From NCBI RefSeq assembly GCF_001184025.1, contig NZ_BBYG01000009.1:186001-250000 (forward strand): 64,000 nt of DNA, given 5' to 3'. Positions within the stretch are counted from its first letter, which is position 1. Every line of letters starts with the position of its first letter. The notes beneath the pieces are model-generated. The model saw only the letters and a program-made list of their open reading frames with translations. It ran no database searches and was not told where the DNA came from. Made by a program: the position numbers and the translations under genes. The stretch is from Streptomyces maremycinicus (GTDB taxonomy: Bacteria > Actinomycetota > Actinomycetes > Streptomycetales > Streptomycetaceae). Below, in pieces: positions 57,812 through 64,000 of the stretch.

Positions 57812-57856
57812 GGCTTCTCCGCTGCGGCACGAGGGCCGCGGCGGGTTTTGTGCAAC

Positions 57857-57890
57857 AAAAAACCCCTCGTGCCAAAAGGCAAGCGAGGGG
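57857..57890 (-). terminator. Attenuator terminator upstream of ilvB
   Basis: Minus strand: CCCCTCG...CGAGGGG with an inner TGCC-TTTT-GGCA stem, followed by TTTTTT. It lies 55 bases after the leader stop and 110 bases before ilvB, the same geometry as at cimA. Confidence 0.9.
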
Positions 57891-57945
57891 AGCGCGCCGG
57901 GTGGGGTCGCTGGGAGTTCCGGGTCCGTCCGGAGCGTCACCAGCT

Positions 57946-57987
57946 TCAGCCGACGCGCTTTCCAAGTACGAGAATTCGGGTGCGCAT
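57946..57987 (-). CDS. Leader peptide of the ilvB attenuator ([13 protein letters not shown])
   Basis: A 13-residue peptide with consecutive Ile-Leu-Val-Leu codons (ATT-CTC-GTA-CTT), including codons rare in Streptomyces (ATT, GTA, CTT). TGA at 57946. The run of all three branched-chain residues followed by a terminator is the classical arrangement for multivalent attenuation of ilv operons. The promoter is so close that the transcript may begin at or near the ATG. Confidence 0.85.
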   Translation of the reverse strand: MRTRILVLGKRVG

Positions 57988-57994
57988 GGCATTG

Positions 57995-58024
57995 ACCCTC
58001 CCCCCGGCGCGCACCGACTGTCAA
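57995..58024 (-). promoter_or_regulatory. Promoter candidate of the ilvB leader transcript
   Basis: Minus-strand consensus TTGACA (58024-58019), 18-base spacer, GAGGGT (58000-57995) as a weak -10. The ATG of the leader starts eight bases after the -10, which would give a leaderless RNA. The -35 overlaps the cdgC stop codon. Confidence 0.55.
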
Positions 58025-61000
58025 GTGGGTGGGACGGGCGTCTCATTATGTGAGCGAAGGGCACTACCGCTCCCCAGTACGGCCGTGACACCGCCGGCGA
58101 CGCCACCGGCGTGGACACCACTGGTGTACACCCCGGCGCCACCGCCCGCGAACGCGGGCTCGGCCGGTCCGTGCGGCACCGGATAGCGGCCGGTCGCGAG
58201 GGCCCGGCGCAGCCGGTACTCGTCGAGCGGCCCGGAGAAGGCCATGCCCTGCCCGTGCGTGCAGCCCATGGCCCGCAGGGCGACCACCTGCTCGGGGAGA
58301 TCCACGCCCTCGGCGACGGACTGGAGCCCCAGATCGGCGGCGATCCGCAGCAGACCGCTGGTGATCTTGTGCAGTCGCGCGGACTCGACGACCCCCTCGA
58401 CCAGCGAACGGTCGAGCCTGAGCACGTCGACGGGGAGCCGCCGCAGCGCCGTGAGGGCCGCGTAGCCGCTGCCGAAGCCGTCGAGGGCGATCCGCACCCC
58501 CAGGCGCCGCAGCGCCCCCAGGCGGCGCTCCAGCTCGTCGAGCGGCACCCTCGGATCGGTGTCGGAGAGTTCCACCACGAGGGAGCCCGACGGCAGCCCG
58601 TGCCGGGTCAGCAGCGCCTCCACCGAGCCCAGCGGCATCGACCGGTCCAGCAGCCGCCTGGCGCCCACCCGCACGACCACCGGCAGGGTGAGGCCGCTCG
58701 CGGCCCGGTCGGCCGCCTGCTCGACGGCCTCCTCCAGCATCCAGCGCCCGAGTTCGGCCGTCTTGTCGCTGTCCTCCGCGACCCGCAGGAACTCGGCGGG
58801 TGTGAAGAGCACCCCTTGCGAGGAGCGCCAGCGGGCCTGGGCGGCGACCGACGAGATCCGGCCGTCCTCCAGCCTCACCACGGGCTGGTGCAGCAGCGCG
58901 AACTCGCCGTCGTGCAGCGCGGCACGCAGCCGCGTGGCCAGCTCCGTCTTGCGGACGACGTCCTGCTGCATCTGCGGCTTGTACAGCTCGACCCGGCCCT
59001 TGCCCCCCGCCTTGGCGCGGTACATGGCGAGGTCGGCGTTGCGCAGCAGTTCACCGGCGCCCAGACCGGCCTCGGCGAAGGCTACGCCGATGGAGGCGGC
59101 GACCCGGACCTCGTTGCCGTCGATGAGGTACGGCTGCGACAGCGTGAGCCGGAGACGGTCGGCGAGTTCCACTATGTGGCGTTCCCGGGCGGCGCGGTCA
59201 CGGGTGCCGTCGCCGACGATCAGGGCCGCGAACTCGTCGCCGCCCAGCCGGGAGGCGGTGTCGCCCTTGCGGACCGCCTCCTGGAGCCTGCGGGCGGCCT
59301 GGACCAGCAGTTCGTCGCCGGCCGCGTGACCGATCGTGTCGTTGACGGCCTTGAAACCGTCGAGGTCGATGAAGAGGACCGCCGTGTTGCGCAGGGCGGG
59401 ACCCCGGTCGGAGCTGCGGCGGCCGGACAGGGCCTGCTGGACGCGCCGGGTGAACAGGGCGCGGTTGGGCAGGTCGGTGAGCGGGTCGTGTTCGGCGTTG
59501 TGCTGGAGCTGCGCCTGGAGCCGCACCCGTTCGGTCACGTCCCGGCTGTTGAAGATCAGGCCGCCGTGGTGACGGTTGACGGTCGACTCGACGTTGAGCC
59601 AGCCTCCGTCGCCGGAGCGGAAGCGGCACTCGATGCGCGTGGTGGGTTCCTCCGAAGGGACCGCGGCGAGGAAGCGGCGCACCTCGTGCACCACACAGCC
59701 CAGGTCCTCGGGGTGGATGAGATCGGCCAGTTCGGAACCCACCAGGTCCTCGGCGGGCCGGCCGTAGACCCCGGCGGCGGCCGGGGAGACATAGCGCAGG
59801 ACGCCGCTGGGCGCGGCGATCATGATGACGTCGCTGGAGCCCTGCACCAGGGAACGGAAGTGGTTCTCCTTCTGGGCCAGTTCCTGGGTGAGGGTGATGT
59901 TGTCGAGCAGCATGATCCCCTGGCGCACCACGAGGGCGAGCACGACCGTGCCGCCGGTCAGCAGCACCACGCGGTCGACGCTGCGGCCGTTGAGGACGTT
60001 GTAGAGGATGCCCAGGGTGCAGACGGCGGCCGCGAGATAGGGAGTGAGCGCGGCCAGGGAGCCGGTGATGGGCCGGGTGACCGGATACCGGCTGTGATCA
60101 CCTCCCTGGGGAGGCGCCTGGTCGGGACGCTGGGCGGAGGGATGCGCGGACGCAGGCCCGGCCGCGCCGGCCGCCGTGCGCGACGGCGCGTGGGGGCGCC
60201 TCGTGGGTCGCTGGCCGGGTACGTGTTCGTGCACCACACGCGTGTGTCCCTCGTCCGCGGCCGACCGCTGCTGACGGGAGGCGGCCCAGGGCGCGTACGC
60301 CAGGAGCAGCGAGCCCGCGAACCAGCCGGCGTCGAGGAGCTGGCCCGAGCGGTAGTTGTTGTGCAGCAGCGGCGAGGTGAACAGGGCGTCACACATGACG
60401 GTCAGCGCGAGCGCGCCGACGGCCGTGTTCACCGCCGTACGGTTCACCGTGGTGCGCCGGAAGTGCAGCACCAGCACCATGCTCACCAGGGCGATGTCGA
60501 GCAGCGGGTACGCGAGCGAGAGGGCGGCGTGCGCCACGCTCGGTCCGTCGAACTTCGCCGCCTGGGCCAGTGCGAGGCTCCAGGACAGGGTGAGCAGCGA
60601 GCCGGCGATCAGCCAGGCGTCCAGCGCCAGGCAGACCCAGCCCGCCTTCGTCATGGGTCGGGCTGCGAGCACGAGCAGTCCCACGATGGCGGGGGGCGCG
60701 AAGCACAGGAAGAACAGGTCGGCGAAGCTGGGGCTGGGTACGGGCCGTCCCAGGACCACCTCGTACCACCCCCAGACCAGGTTGCCGAGGGCCGCCATGG
60801 CCGAGGAGATCGAGAACAGCAGCCAGGCGGGTCGAAACCGGACGCGGCGACTGCGGGCGTAGAGGAAGCAGGACACGGCCGCGGTGCCCGCCGCCGCGCT
60901 CAGCCCGAAGTCCCCCATGATCAGCGCGAGCCGGTCGGAGCCCCAGCCGAGCGCGGAACCGACGGCGTATCCCGCGCACAGGAGGGCGAGCAGCAGCTGG

Positions 61001-61119
61001 TGGACGAGGTTCTTGCCGGGGCCGCCGAAGGACGGCGGCGCGGTGCGGGGCCTCCCCGTCGAGGACTGCGTGCGCAGCGCTCCGTCGAGGAGGGGCGTGG
61101 AGGTCGGCGGCGGACTCAC
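58021..61119 (-). CDS. cdgC: c-di-GMP signalling protein with membrane, PAS, GGDEF and degenerate EAL domains
   Basis: Membrane-bound c-di-GMP protein, about 1032 aa. N-terminal multi-TM region (from about residue 37 to 290, then two more TMs near 370-415), PAS domain with PAC segment (about 420-540), GGDEF domain with intact [10 protein letters not shown] (626-630) and [14 protein letters not shown], then an EAL domain whose signature reads VAAQARW (759-763 AAQAR) in place of EALxRW. The DDFG motif is DGFG. It is probably an active diguanylate cyclase with a non-catalytic EAL. The position next to ilvB matches S. coelicolor cdgC. GTG 61119 has GGGAGGA five bases upstream; GTG 61332 is possible. 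Confidence 0.9.
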   Translation of the reverse strand: MSPPPTSTPLLDGALRTQSSTGRPRTAPPSFGGPGKNLVHQLLLALLCAGYAVGSALGWGSDRLALIMGDFGLSAAAGTAAVSCFLYARSRRVRFRPAWLLFSISSAMAALGNLVWGWYEVVLGRPVPSPSFADLFFLCFAPPAIVGLLVLAARPMTKAGWVCLALDAWLIAGSLLTLSWSLALAQAAKFDGPSVAHAALSLAYPLLDIALVSMVLVLHFRRTTVNRTAVNTAVGALALTVMCDALFTSPLLHNNYRSGQLLDAGWFAGSLLLAYAPWAASRQQRSAADEGHTRVVHEHVPGQRPTRRPHAPSRTAAGAAGPASAHPSAQRPDQAPPQGGDHSRYPVTRPITGSLAALTPYLAAAVCTLGILYNVLNGRSVDRVVLLTGGTVVLALVVRQGIMLLDNITLTQELAQKENHFRSLVQGSSDVIMIAAPSGVLRYVSPAAAGVYGRPAEDLVGSELADLIHPEDLGCVVHEVRRFLAAVPSEEPTTRIECRFRSGDGGWLNVESTVNRHHGGLIFNSRDVTERVRLQAQLQHNAEHDPLTDLPNRALFTRRVQQALSGRRSSDRGPALRNTAVLFIDLDGFKAVNDTIGHAAGDELLVQAARRLQEAVRKGDTASRLGGDEFAALIVGDGTRDRAARERHIVELADRLRLTLSQPYLIDGNEVRVAASIGVAFAEAGLGAGELLRNADLAMYRAKAGGKGRVELYKPQMQQDVVRKTELATRLRAALHDGEFALLHQPVVRLEDGRISSVAAQARWRSSQGVLFTPAEFLRVAEDSDKTAELGRWMLEEAVEQAADRAASGLTLPVVVRVGARRLLDRSMPLGSVEALLTRHGLPSGSLVVELSDTDPRVPLDELERRLGALRRLGVRIALDGFGSGYAALTALRRLPVDVLRLDRSLVEGVVESARLHKITSGLLRIAADLGLQSVAEGVDLPEQVVALRAMGCTHGQGMAFSGPLDEYRLRRALATGRYPVPHGPAEPAFAGGGAGVYTSGVHAGGVAGGVTAVLGSGSALRSHNETPVPPT

Positions 61120-61328
61120 CGGTTCCTCCCGGTCCGCGTCACTCCCGGATCCCTCGGGTCCCGGACCGACGGTGGCGCGTGCTCTCCGTGACCACCACAC
61201 CGGTGACGGTGCCGGCCGGGGTGAGTTCCGTGACCGTGTCGGCGCGCGGTGGAGCGCCAGGGTCGCCGCCGGCGGCTCCGCCGCGTCGGATCGTTCGTCC
61301 ATAGGCCGTGCATCGCCCGTCGCCCCCC

Positions 61329-61418
61329 TCACATGTCTGAGATGTCCATCCCTGACGCCGAATGCGCGCGGCGCAGCCCCTGTCGGGACGATACACCAGT
61401 CTCGTCACTCAGGGACAT
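61329..61418 (-). CDS. Candidate 29-aa upstream ORF of cdgC
   Basis: ATG 61418 preceded by AGAGGAACT; peptide MSLSDETGVSSRQGLRRAHS followed by ASGMDISDM. Its TGA overlaps an in-frame GTG of the cdgC reading frame by four bases. No known similarity. It may be a translated leader that couples to cdgC or an independent small protein; expression is unproven. Confidence 0.45.
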   Translation of the reverse strand: MSLSDETGVSSRQGLRRAHSASGMDISDM

Positions 61419-61425
61419 AGTTCCT

Positions 61426-61438
61426 CTACGCTGCGTGA
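61426..61438. promoter_or_regulatory. BldD-like operator upstream of cdgC
   Basis: CTACGCTGCGTGA matches the BldD consensus TnACnC(A/T)GnGTnA at every fixed position except the first. BldD is known to repress several cdg genes including cdgC in Streptomyces. Confidence 0.6.
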
Positions 61439-61531
61439 CGATCATCGGCATATGCGCCCGGAAGGGGTACGGACAGCGTCCGGAGGACTGCGGAGGGTGC
61501 TCGAACAGGGCTGTGTGAGCGCCCCCGCCCG

Positions 61532-62485
61532 TCACGATCCGTTCGACGTGCCCGTAGTGAGGATCACGTTGCGCAGTGGCTCCCGGTTCACGAAGCGGCC
61601 CAACTGGTCCACCAGCAGGCGCTCGGCCCGGGGCCGGAAGGCGGAGGTGGGACCGCCGACGTGCGGGCTGACGAGGACGCCCGGCGCGGTCCACAACGGG
61701 TGGCCCGGGGGCAGCGGCTCGGGATCGGTGACGTCCAGCGCCGCGGTGAGGCGGCCGCTCTCCACCTCGGTGAGCAGGGCCTCGGTGTCGACGACCCCGC
61801 CGCGGGCCACGTTCACGAGCAGCGCGCCGTCCTTCATCCGGGACAGGAAATCGGCGTCGACGAGCCCCAGGGTGCTCTCGTTCAGCGGCGTGCAGAGGAT
61901 CACCACGTCCGCGTCGGGGAGCAGGGCGGGGAGTTCGGCGATCGGATGCACGGGACCGCGCGCCGTCGTGCGCCAGGAGCGCGCGACGCGCGCCACCCGC
62001 GCCACCTCGAAGGGCACGAGCCGGTCCTCGATGGCGGAGCCGATGGAGCCGTACCCGACGATGAGCACGTTCCTGTCCGCGAGCGCCGGCCGGAACCCGC
62101 TGAGCCACTCCCCCCGGCCCTGGGCCCGGACGAAGTCGGGGATCCCGCGCAGTGACGCGAGGACCAGCGTGAGCGTGAGCTCGGCCGTGCTCGCCTCGTG
62201 CACGCCCCGCGCGTTGCACAGCCGTACGCCCGGACGCAGCGCCGCGAGGGCCGGCTCCACGTGGTCGATGCCTGCGGACAGGGTCTGGACGACCTCCAGT
62301 GAGGTCATGGCTGGCAGCGGCCGCTGCCCGAGACCGGCGGGCTTCATGTAGGGGACGACGTAGAAGACGCAGTCGGCCGGGTCCGCCGGGTAGTCCTCCT
62401 CACCGTTCCAGAAGTGGTAGTTCGGCCCCTCCGGGAGGCCCTTGATCTCTTCCGGGGGGAGGGGAAGCCAGACGTCAGCGCTCAT
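61532..62485 (-). CDS. D-isomer-specific 2-hydroxyacid dehydrogenase
   Basis: A 317-aa NAD(P)-dependent dehydrogenase of the glyoxylate/phosphoglycerate dehydrogenase family. Rossmann motif VLIVGYGSIGSAIEDRL, catalytic Arg in VNVARGGVVDTEAL, Glu/Asp in LDVTDPEPLPPGHPL and the acid/base His in VSPHVGGPTSAF. The N-terminal half has NARGVHEASTAELTLTLVLA. The substrate cannot be assigned. It is divergent from the aldo-keto reductase gene (76 bases between starts). Confidence 0.9.
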   Translation of the reverse strand: MSADVWLPLPPEEIKGLPEGPNYHFWNGEEDYPADPADCVFYVVPYMKPAGLGQRPLPAMTSLEVVQTLSAGIDHVEPALAALRPGVRLCNARGVHEASTAELTLTLVLASLRGIPDFVRAQGRGEWLSGFRPALADRNVLIVGYGSIGSAIEDRLVPFEVARVARVARSWRTTARGPVHPIAELPALLPDADVVILCTPLNESTLGLVDADFLSRMKDGALLVNVARGGVVDTEALLTEVESGRLTAALDVTDPEPLPPGHPLWTAPGVLVSPHVGGPTSAFRPRAERLLVDQLGRFVNREPLRNVILTTGTSNGS

Positions 62486-62561
62486 GGTCAGGAGGCTATG
62501 TCAGGCACGCGCGCGTGCAGAGGTTAGGTTGGGGGCTCGGGTGAGGGAGGGTCACGGGCAG

Positions 62562-63557
62562 GTGGAGCGCAGGACGATCGGCGCGGGGGCGCTCGAGGTG
62601 GGCGCCTTGGGTCTCGGGTGCATGCCGATGAGCTGGGCGTACAGCGGGTCCCGGCAGCGGGGCGACGAGTCGCTCCGCGCGGTGCACCGGGCACTGGACT
62701 CGGGTTCGTCCCTGCTGGACACCGCAGACATGTACGGCCCGTTCACCAACGAGCTGCTGGTGGGGCGGGCGTTGAAGGAACGGCGCGGGGACGCGTTCCT
62801 GTCGACGAAGGTCGGTCTGCTCGTCGGAGATCAGCACATCGTGGCCAACGGCCGTCCGGGGTATGTGAAGCGGGCCTGCGACGCCTCGCTCCGGCGCCTC
62901 CAGACGGATGTCATCGACCTCTACCAACTGCACCGGGCCGATCCCGAGGTCCCGGTCGAGGAGACCTGGGGCGCGATGGCGGAGCTCGTCCGGGCGGGCA
63001 AGGTGCGGGCGCTGGGGCTGTGCGCGGTGGGCGCCCGGGGTGGCCGCCGCTCCGGCGGACTGTACGACGGAACGATTCGGCAACTGCGGCGCGTCCAGCA
63101 GGTCTTCCCGGTGAGCGCCGTGGAGGCGGAGCTGTCGGTGTGGTCGCCCGAGGCGCTGGGCACCCTGCTGCCCTGGTGCGAGGCGCGCGGTGTGGGCTTC
63201 CTGGCCGCGATGCCGCTCGGCAACGGCTTCCTCACCGGCACCCTCACCCCCGGCCAGGGCTTCGAACCGGACGACATGCGCGCCCGGCACCCCCGTTTCA
63301 CCGCCGAGATGATGGCCGCGAACCAGCCGATCGTCGCGGGGCTGCGCCGGATCGCCGCCCGGCACGGCGAGGCCGTGACGGCCGCGCAGGTGGCGCTCGC
63401 CTGGGTGCTGGCACAGGGCCGGCACGTGATCCCGGTCCCGGGCGCCAAGCGGGAACGCTGGGTGGCGGAGAACGCCGCGGCGGCGGGCCTGCGGCTGACG
63501 CCGCAGGATCTGACGGAGGTGGCGGAGCTGCCGGGGGCCCGGGGATCGTGGGAGTAG
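62562..63557 (+). CDS. Aldo-keto reductase
   Basis: A 331-aa NADPH-dependent aldo-keto reductase (AKR, TIM barrel). Catalytic tetrad segments: Asp/Tyr in LLDTADMYGPFTNELLVG, Lys in FLSTKVGLLV, His in LYQLHRADPEVPVEE. The cofactor end is HVIPVPGAKRERWVAENAAA. Likely reduces small aldehydes or ketones; the substrate is unknown. GTG 62562 gives the family start (ERRTIGAGALEVGALGLGCM); an in-frame GTG at 62541 has a better-spaced neighbour and cannot be excluded. Confidence 0.9.
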   Translation: MERRTIGAGALEVGALGLGCMPMSWAYSGSRQRGDESLRAVHRALDSGSSLLDTADMYGPFTNELLVGRALKERRGDAFLSTKVGLLVGDQHIVANGRPGYVKRACDASLRRLQTDVIDLYQLHRADPEVPVEETWGAMAELVRAGKVRALGLCAVGARGGRRSGGLYDGTIRQLRRVQQVFPVSAVEAELSVWSPEALGTLLPWCEARGVGFLAAMPLGNGFLTGTLTPGQGFEPDDMRARHPRFTAEMMAANQPIVAGLRRIAARHGEAVTAAQVALAWVLAQGRHVIPVPGAKRERWVAENAAAAGLRLTPQDLTEVAELPGARGSWE

Positions 63558-63658
63558 TCCCGCTTTCGGGTCTCGGCGGCCCGGATCGGGAACCCGTGGG
63601 GCACGGGCGACGTAGGACAGGTGAAGCCCGCCGCAGGAACCGCCGCGTCGAAGGGACC

Positions 63659-64000
63659 ATGATCGTGCAACGTCGATCTGTTTCAGCCGTGTTGGCCGCG
63701 AGTGCGCTGCTGGTGACGGCCGGCTGCTCCTCCGACGCCGGGGAGTCCCCGGGCGCCTCGGCCAGCGCGTCCCCGAGCCGTACGGCGGCCGCGGCCTCCC
63801 CCTCCGCCGAGGCGACCCCGCCCGCGAAGGGCACGGTCAAGGTGGTGCGCACGGTCGCCGAGGGCCTGAACACGCCCTGGGGCCTCGTACCCCTCCCGGA
63901 GGGCGGCCTCCTGGTCGCCTCCCGCGACGAGGGCACGATCACCCGGGTGGATCCCGACACGGGCGGCAAGACCGAGCTGGGCGAGGTGCCGGGGGTCTCG
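63659..64000 (+). CDS. Secreted lipoprotein, PQQ-dependent glucose/sorbosone dehydrogenase-like, truncated at window end
   Basis: The 114 visible codons begin with a lipoprotein signal peptide (SVSAVLAASALLVTAGCSSD; lipobox LVTAGC with Cys23), then a Ser/Ala/Pro linker to about residue 60, and the start of a beta-propeller: VVRTVAEGLNTPWGLVPLPE, GGLLVASRDEGTITRVDPDT. The NTPWGL...LLVASRDEG pattern is typical of soluble aldose-sugar dehydrogenase (GSDH) proteins that use PQQ. The rest lies beyond the window. Start ATG 63659 or GTG 63665. Confidence 0.8.
   Translation, partial: MIVQRRSVSAVLAASALLVTAGCSSDAGESPGASASASPSRTAAAASPSAEATPPAKGTVKVVRTVAEGLNTPWGLVPLPEGGLLVASRDEGTITRVDPDTGGKTELGEVPGVS

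Larger units (their letters stand above)
61120..61531. other. 412-base upstream region of cdgC
   Basis: Contains a 29-codon ORF (61329-61418) with a good ribosome binding site and a BldD-like box just upstream of it. The 210 bases between that ORF and the chosen cdgC start remain open in the cdgC frame, so the true start could be GTG 61332, which overlaps the small ORF stop (GTGA). The rest (61440-61531) shows no gene; it separates cdgC from the dehydrogenase gene. Confidence 0.55.

Noticed and set aside
58111..61191. 1026-codon plus-strand reading opposite cdgC
   Set aside because: Mirror of cdgC codon usage, no recognisable domain, no ribosome binding site.

Overview
The window is Streptomyces chromosome. 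It has very high GC, GTG/TTG starts, two complete CvnABCD conservons, the lysine-tailed nucleoid protein HupS, the IclR regulator NdgR divergent from leuCD, the AccB/AccE carboxylase pair, a Streptomyces-type secreted trypsin and the c-di-GMP protein CdgC beside ilvB. Gene content and order match the core region of S. coelicolor around leuCD-ndgR, gltX, cvn1/cvn2, accBE, leuB, ilvE and ilvBNC, read in the opposite direction. I see no prophage, IS element, CRISPR array or degraded region. This is conserved core sequence, with small accessory insertions and several intergenic mini-repeats.

Layout. 1-11.5 kb: an acyltransferase fragment, cofC (cofactor F420), hupS, leuDC with divergent ndgR, a MerR/DUF4188 pair, five tRNA genes (3 Glu, 2 Gln), a HAD hydrolase, gltX and an FAH-family enzyme. 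11.5-22.7 kb: a 62-aa protein with an internal repeat, then two conservons in tandem (cvnA1B1C1D1 and cvnA2B2C2D2). 23-29.3 kb: accE/accB, yceI, an amidase, secreted trypsin and a TPM-like membrane protein. 29.4-34.5 kb: divergent secreted glycosidases of families GH3 and GH30. 34.5-43.6 kb: cimA with an attenuator, the ureAB-ureC-aguA-tetR operon, ilvE, leuB and a 43-aa protein. 43.8-52.3 kb: a LysR/oxidoreductase pair, the proline catabolic genes with a PucR regulator, and a TetR/MFS efflux pair. 52.3-61.5 kb: serA, ilvC, ilvN, ilvB with an attenuator, and cdgC. 61.5-64 kb: a hydroxyacid dehydrogenase, an aldo-keto reductase and a truncated lipoprotein gene.

The main metabolic theme is branched-chain amino acids. 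CimA makes citramalate. LeuCD and LeuB can convert it to 2-oxobutyrate, and IlvBN, IlvC and IlvE then carry the shared Ile/Val steps. Most of the threonine-independent isoleucine route is therefore within 55 kb (ilvD and leuA are not here). NdgR lies beside leuCD. Two ribosome-mediated attenuators can be read directly: ilvB has a leader peptide containing Ile-Leu-Val-Leu, and cimA has an 11-codon leader with two adjacent ATT isoleucine codons. Each is followed by a hairpin and a T-run.

The most interesting leads are: (i) a four-gene operon joining a divergent urease (fused gamma/beta, alpha with Val at the flap-cysteine position, no accessory genes here) to agmatine deiminase and a TetR regulator behind a perfect palindrome; (ii) the cimA attenuator; (iii) paired conservons with nearly identical B and D proteins but divergent sensor kinases that share a C-terminal peptide; (iv) cdgC with a degenerate EAL domain, a BldD-like box and a 29-codon upstream ORF; (v) paired operators before yceI. 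Start codons were chosen from ribosome binding sites and family alignment from memory. Functions rest on family recognition and were not checked by database search.
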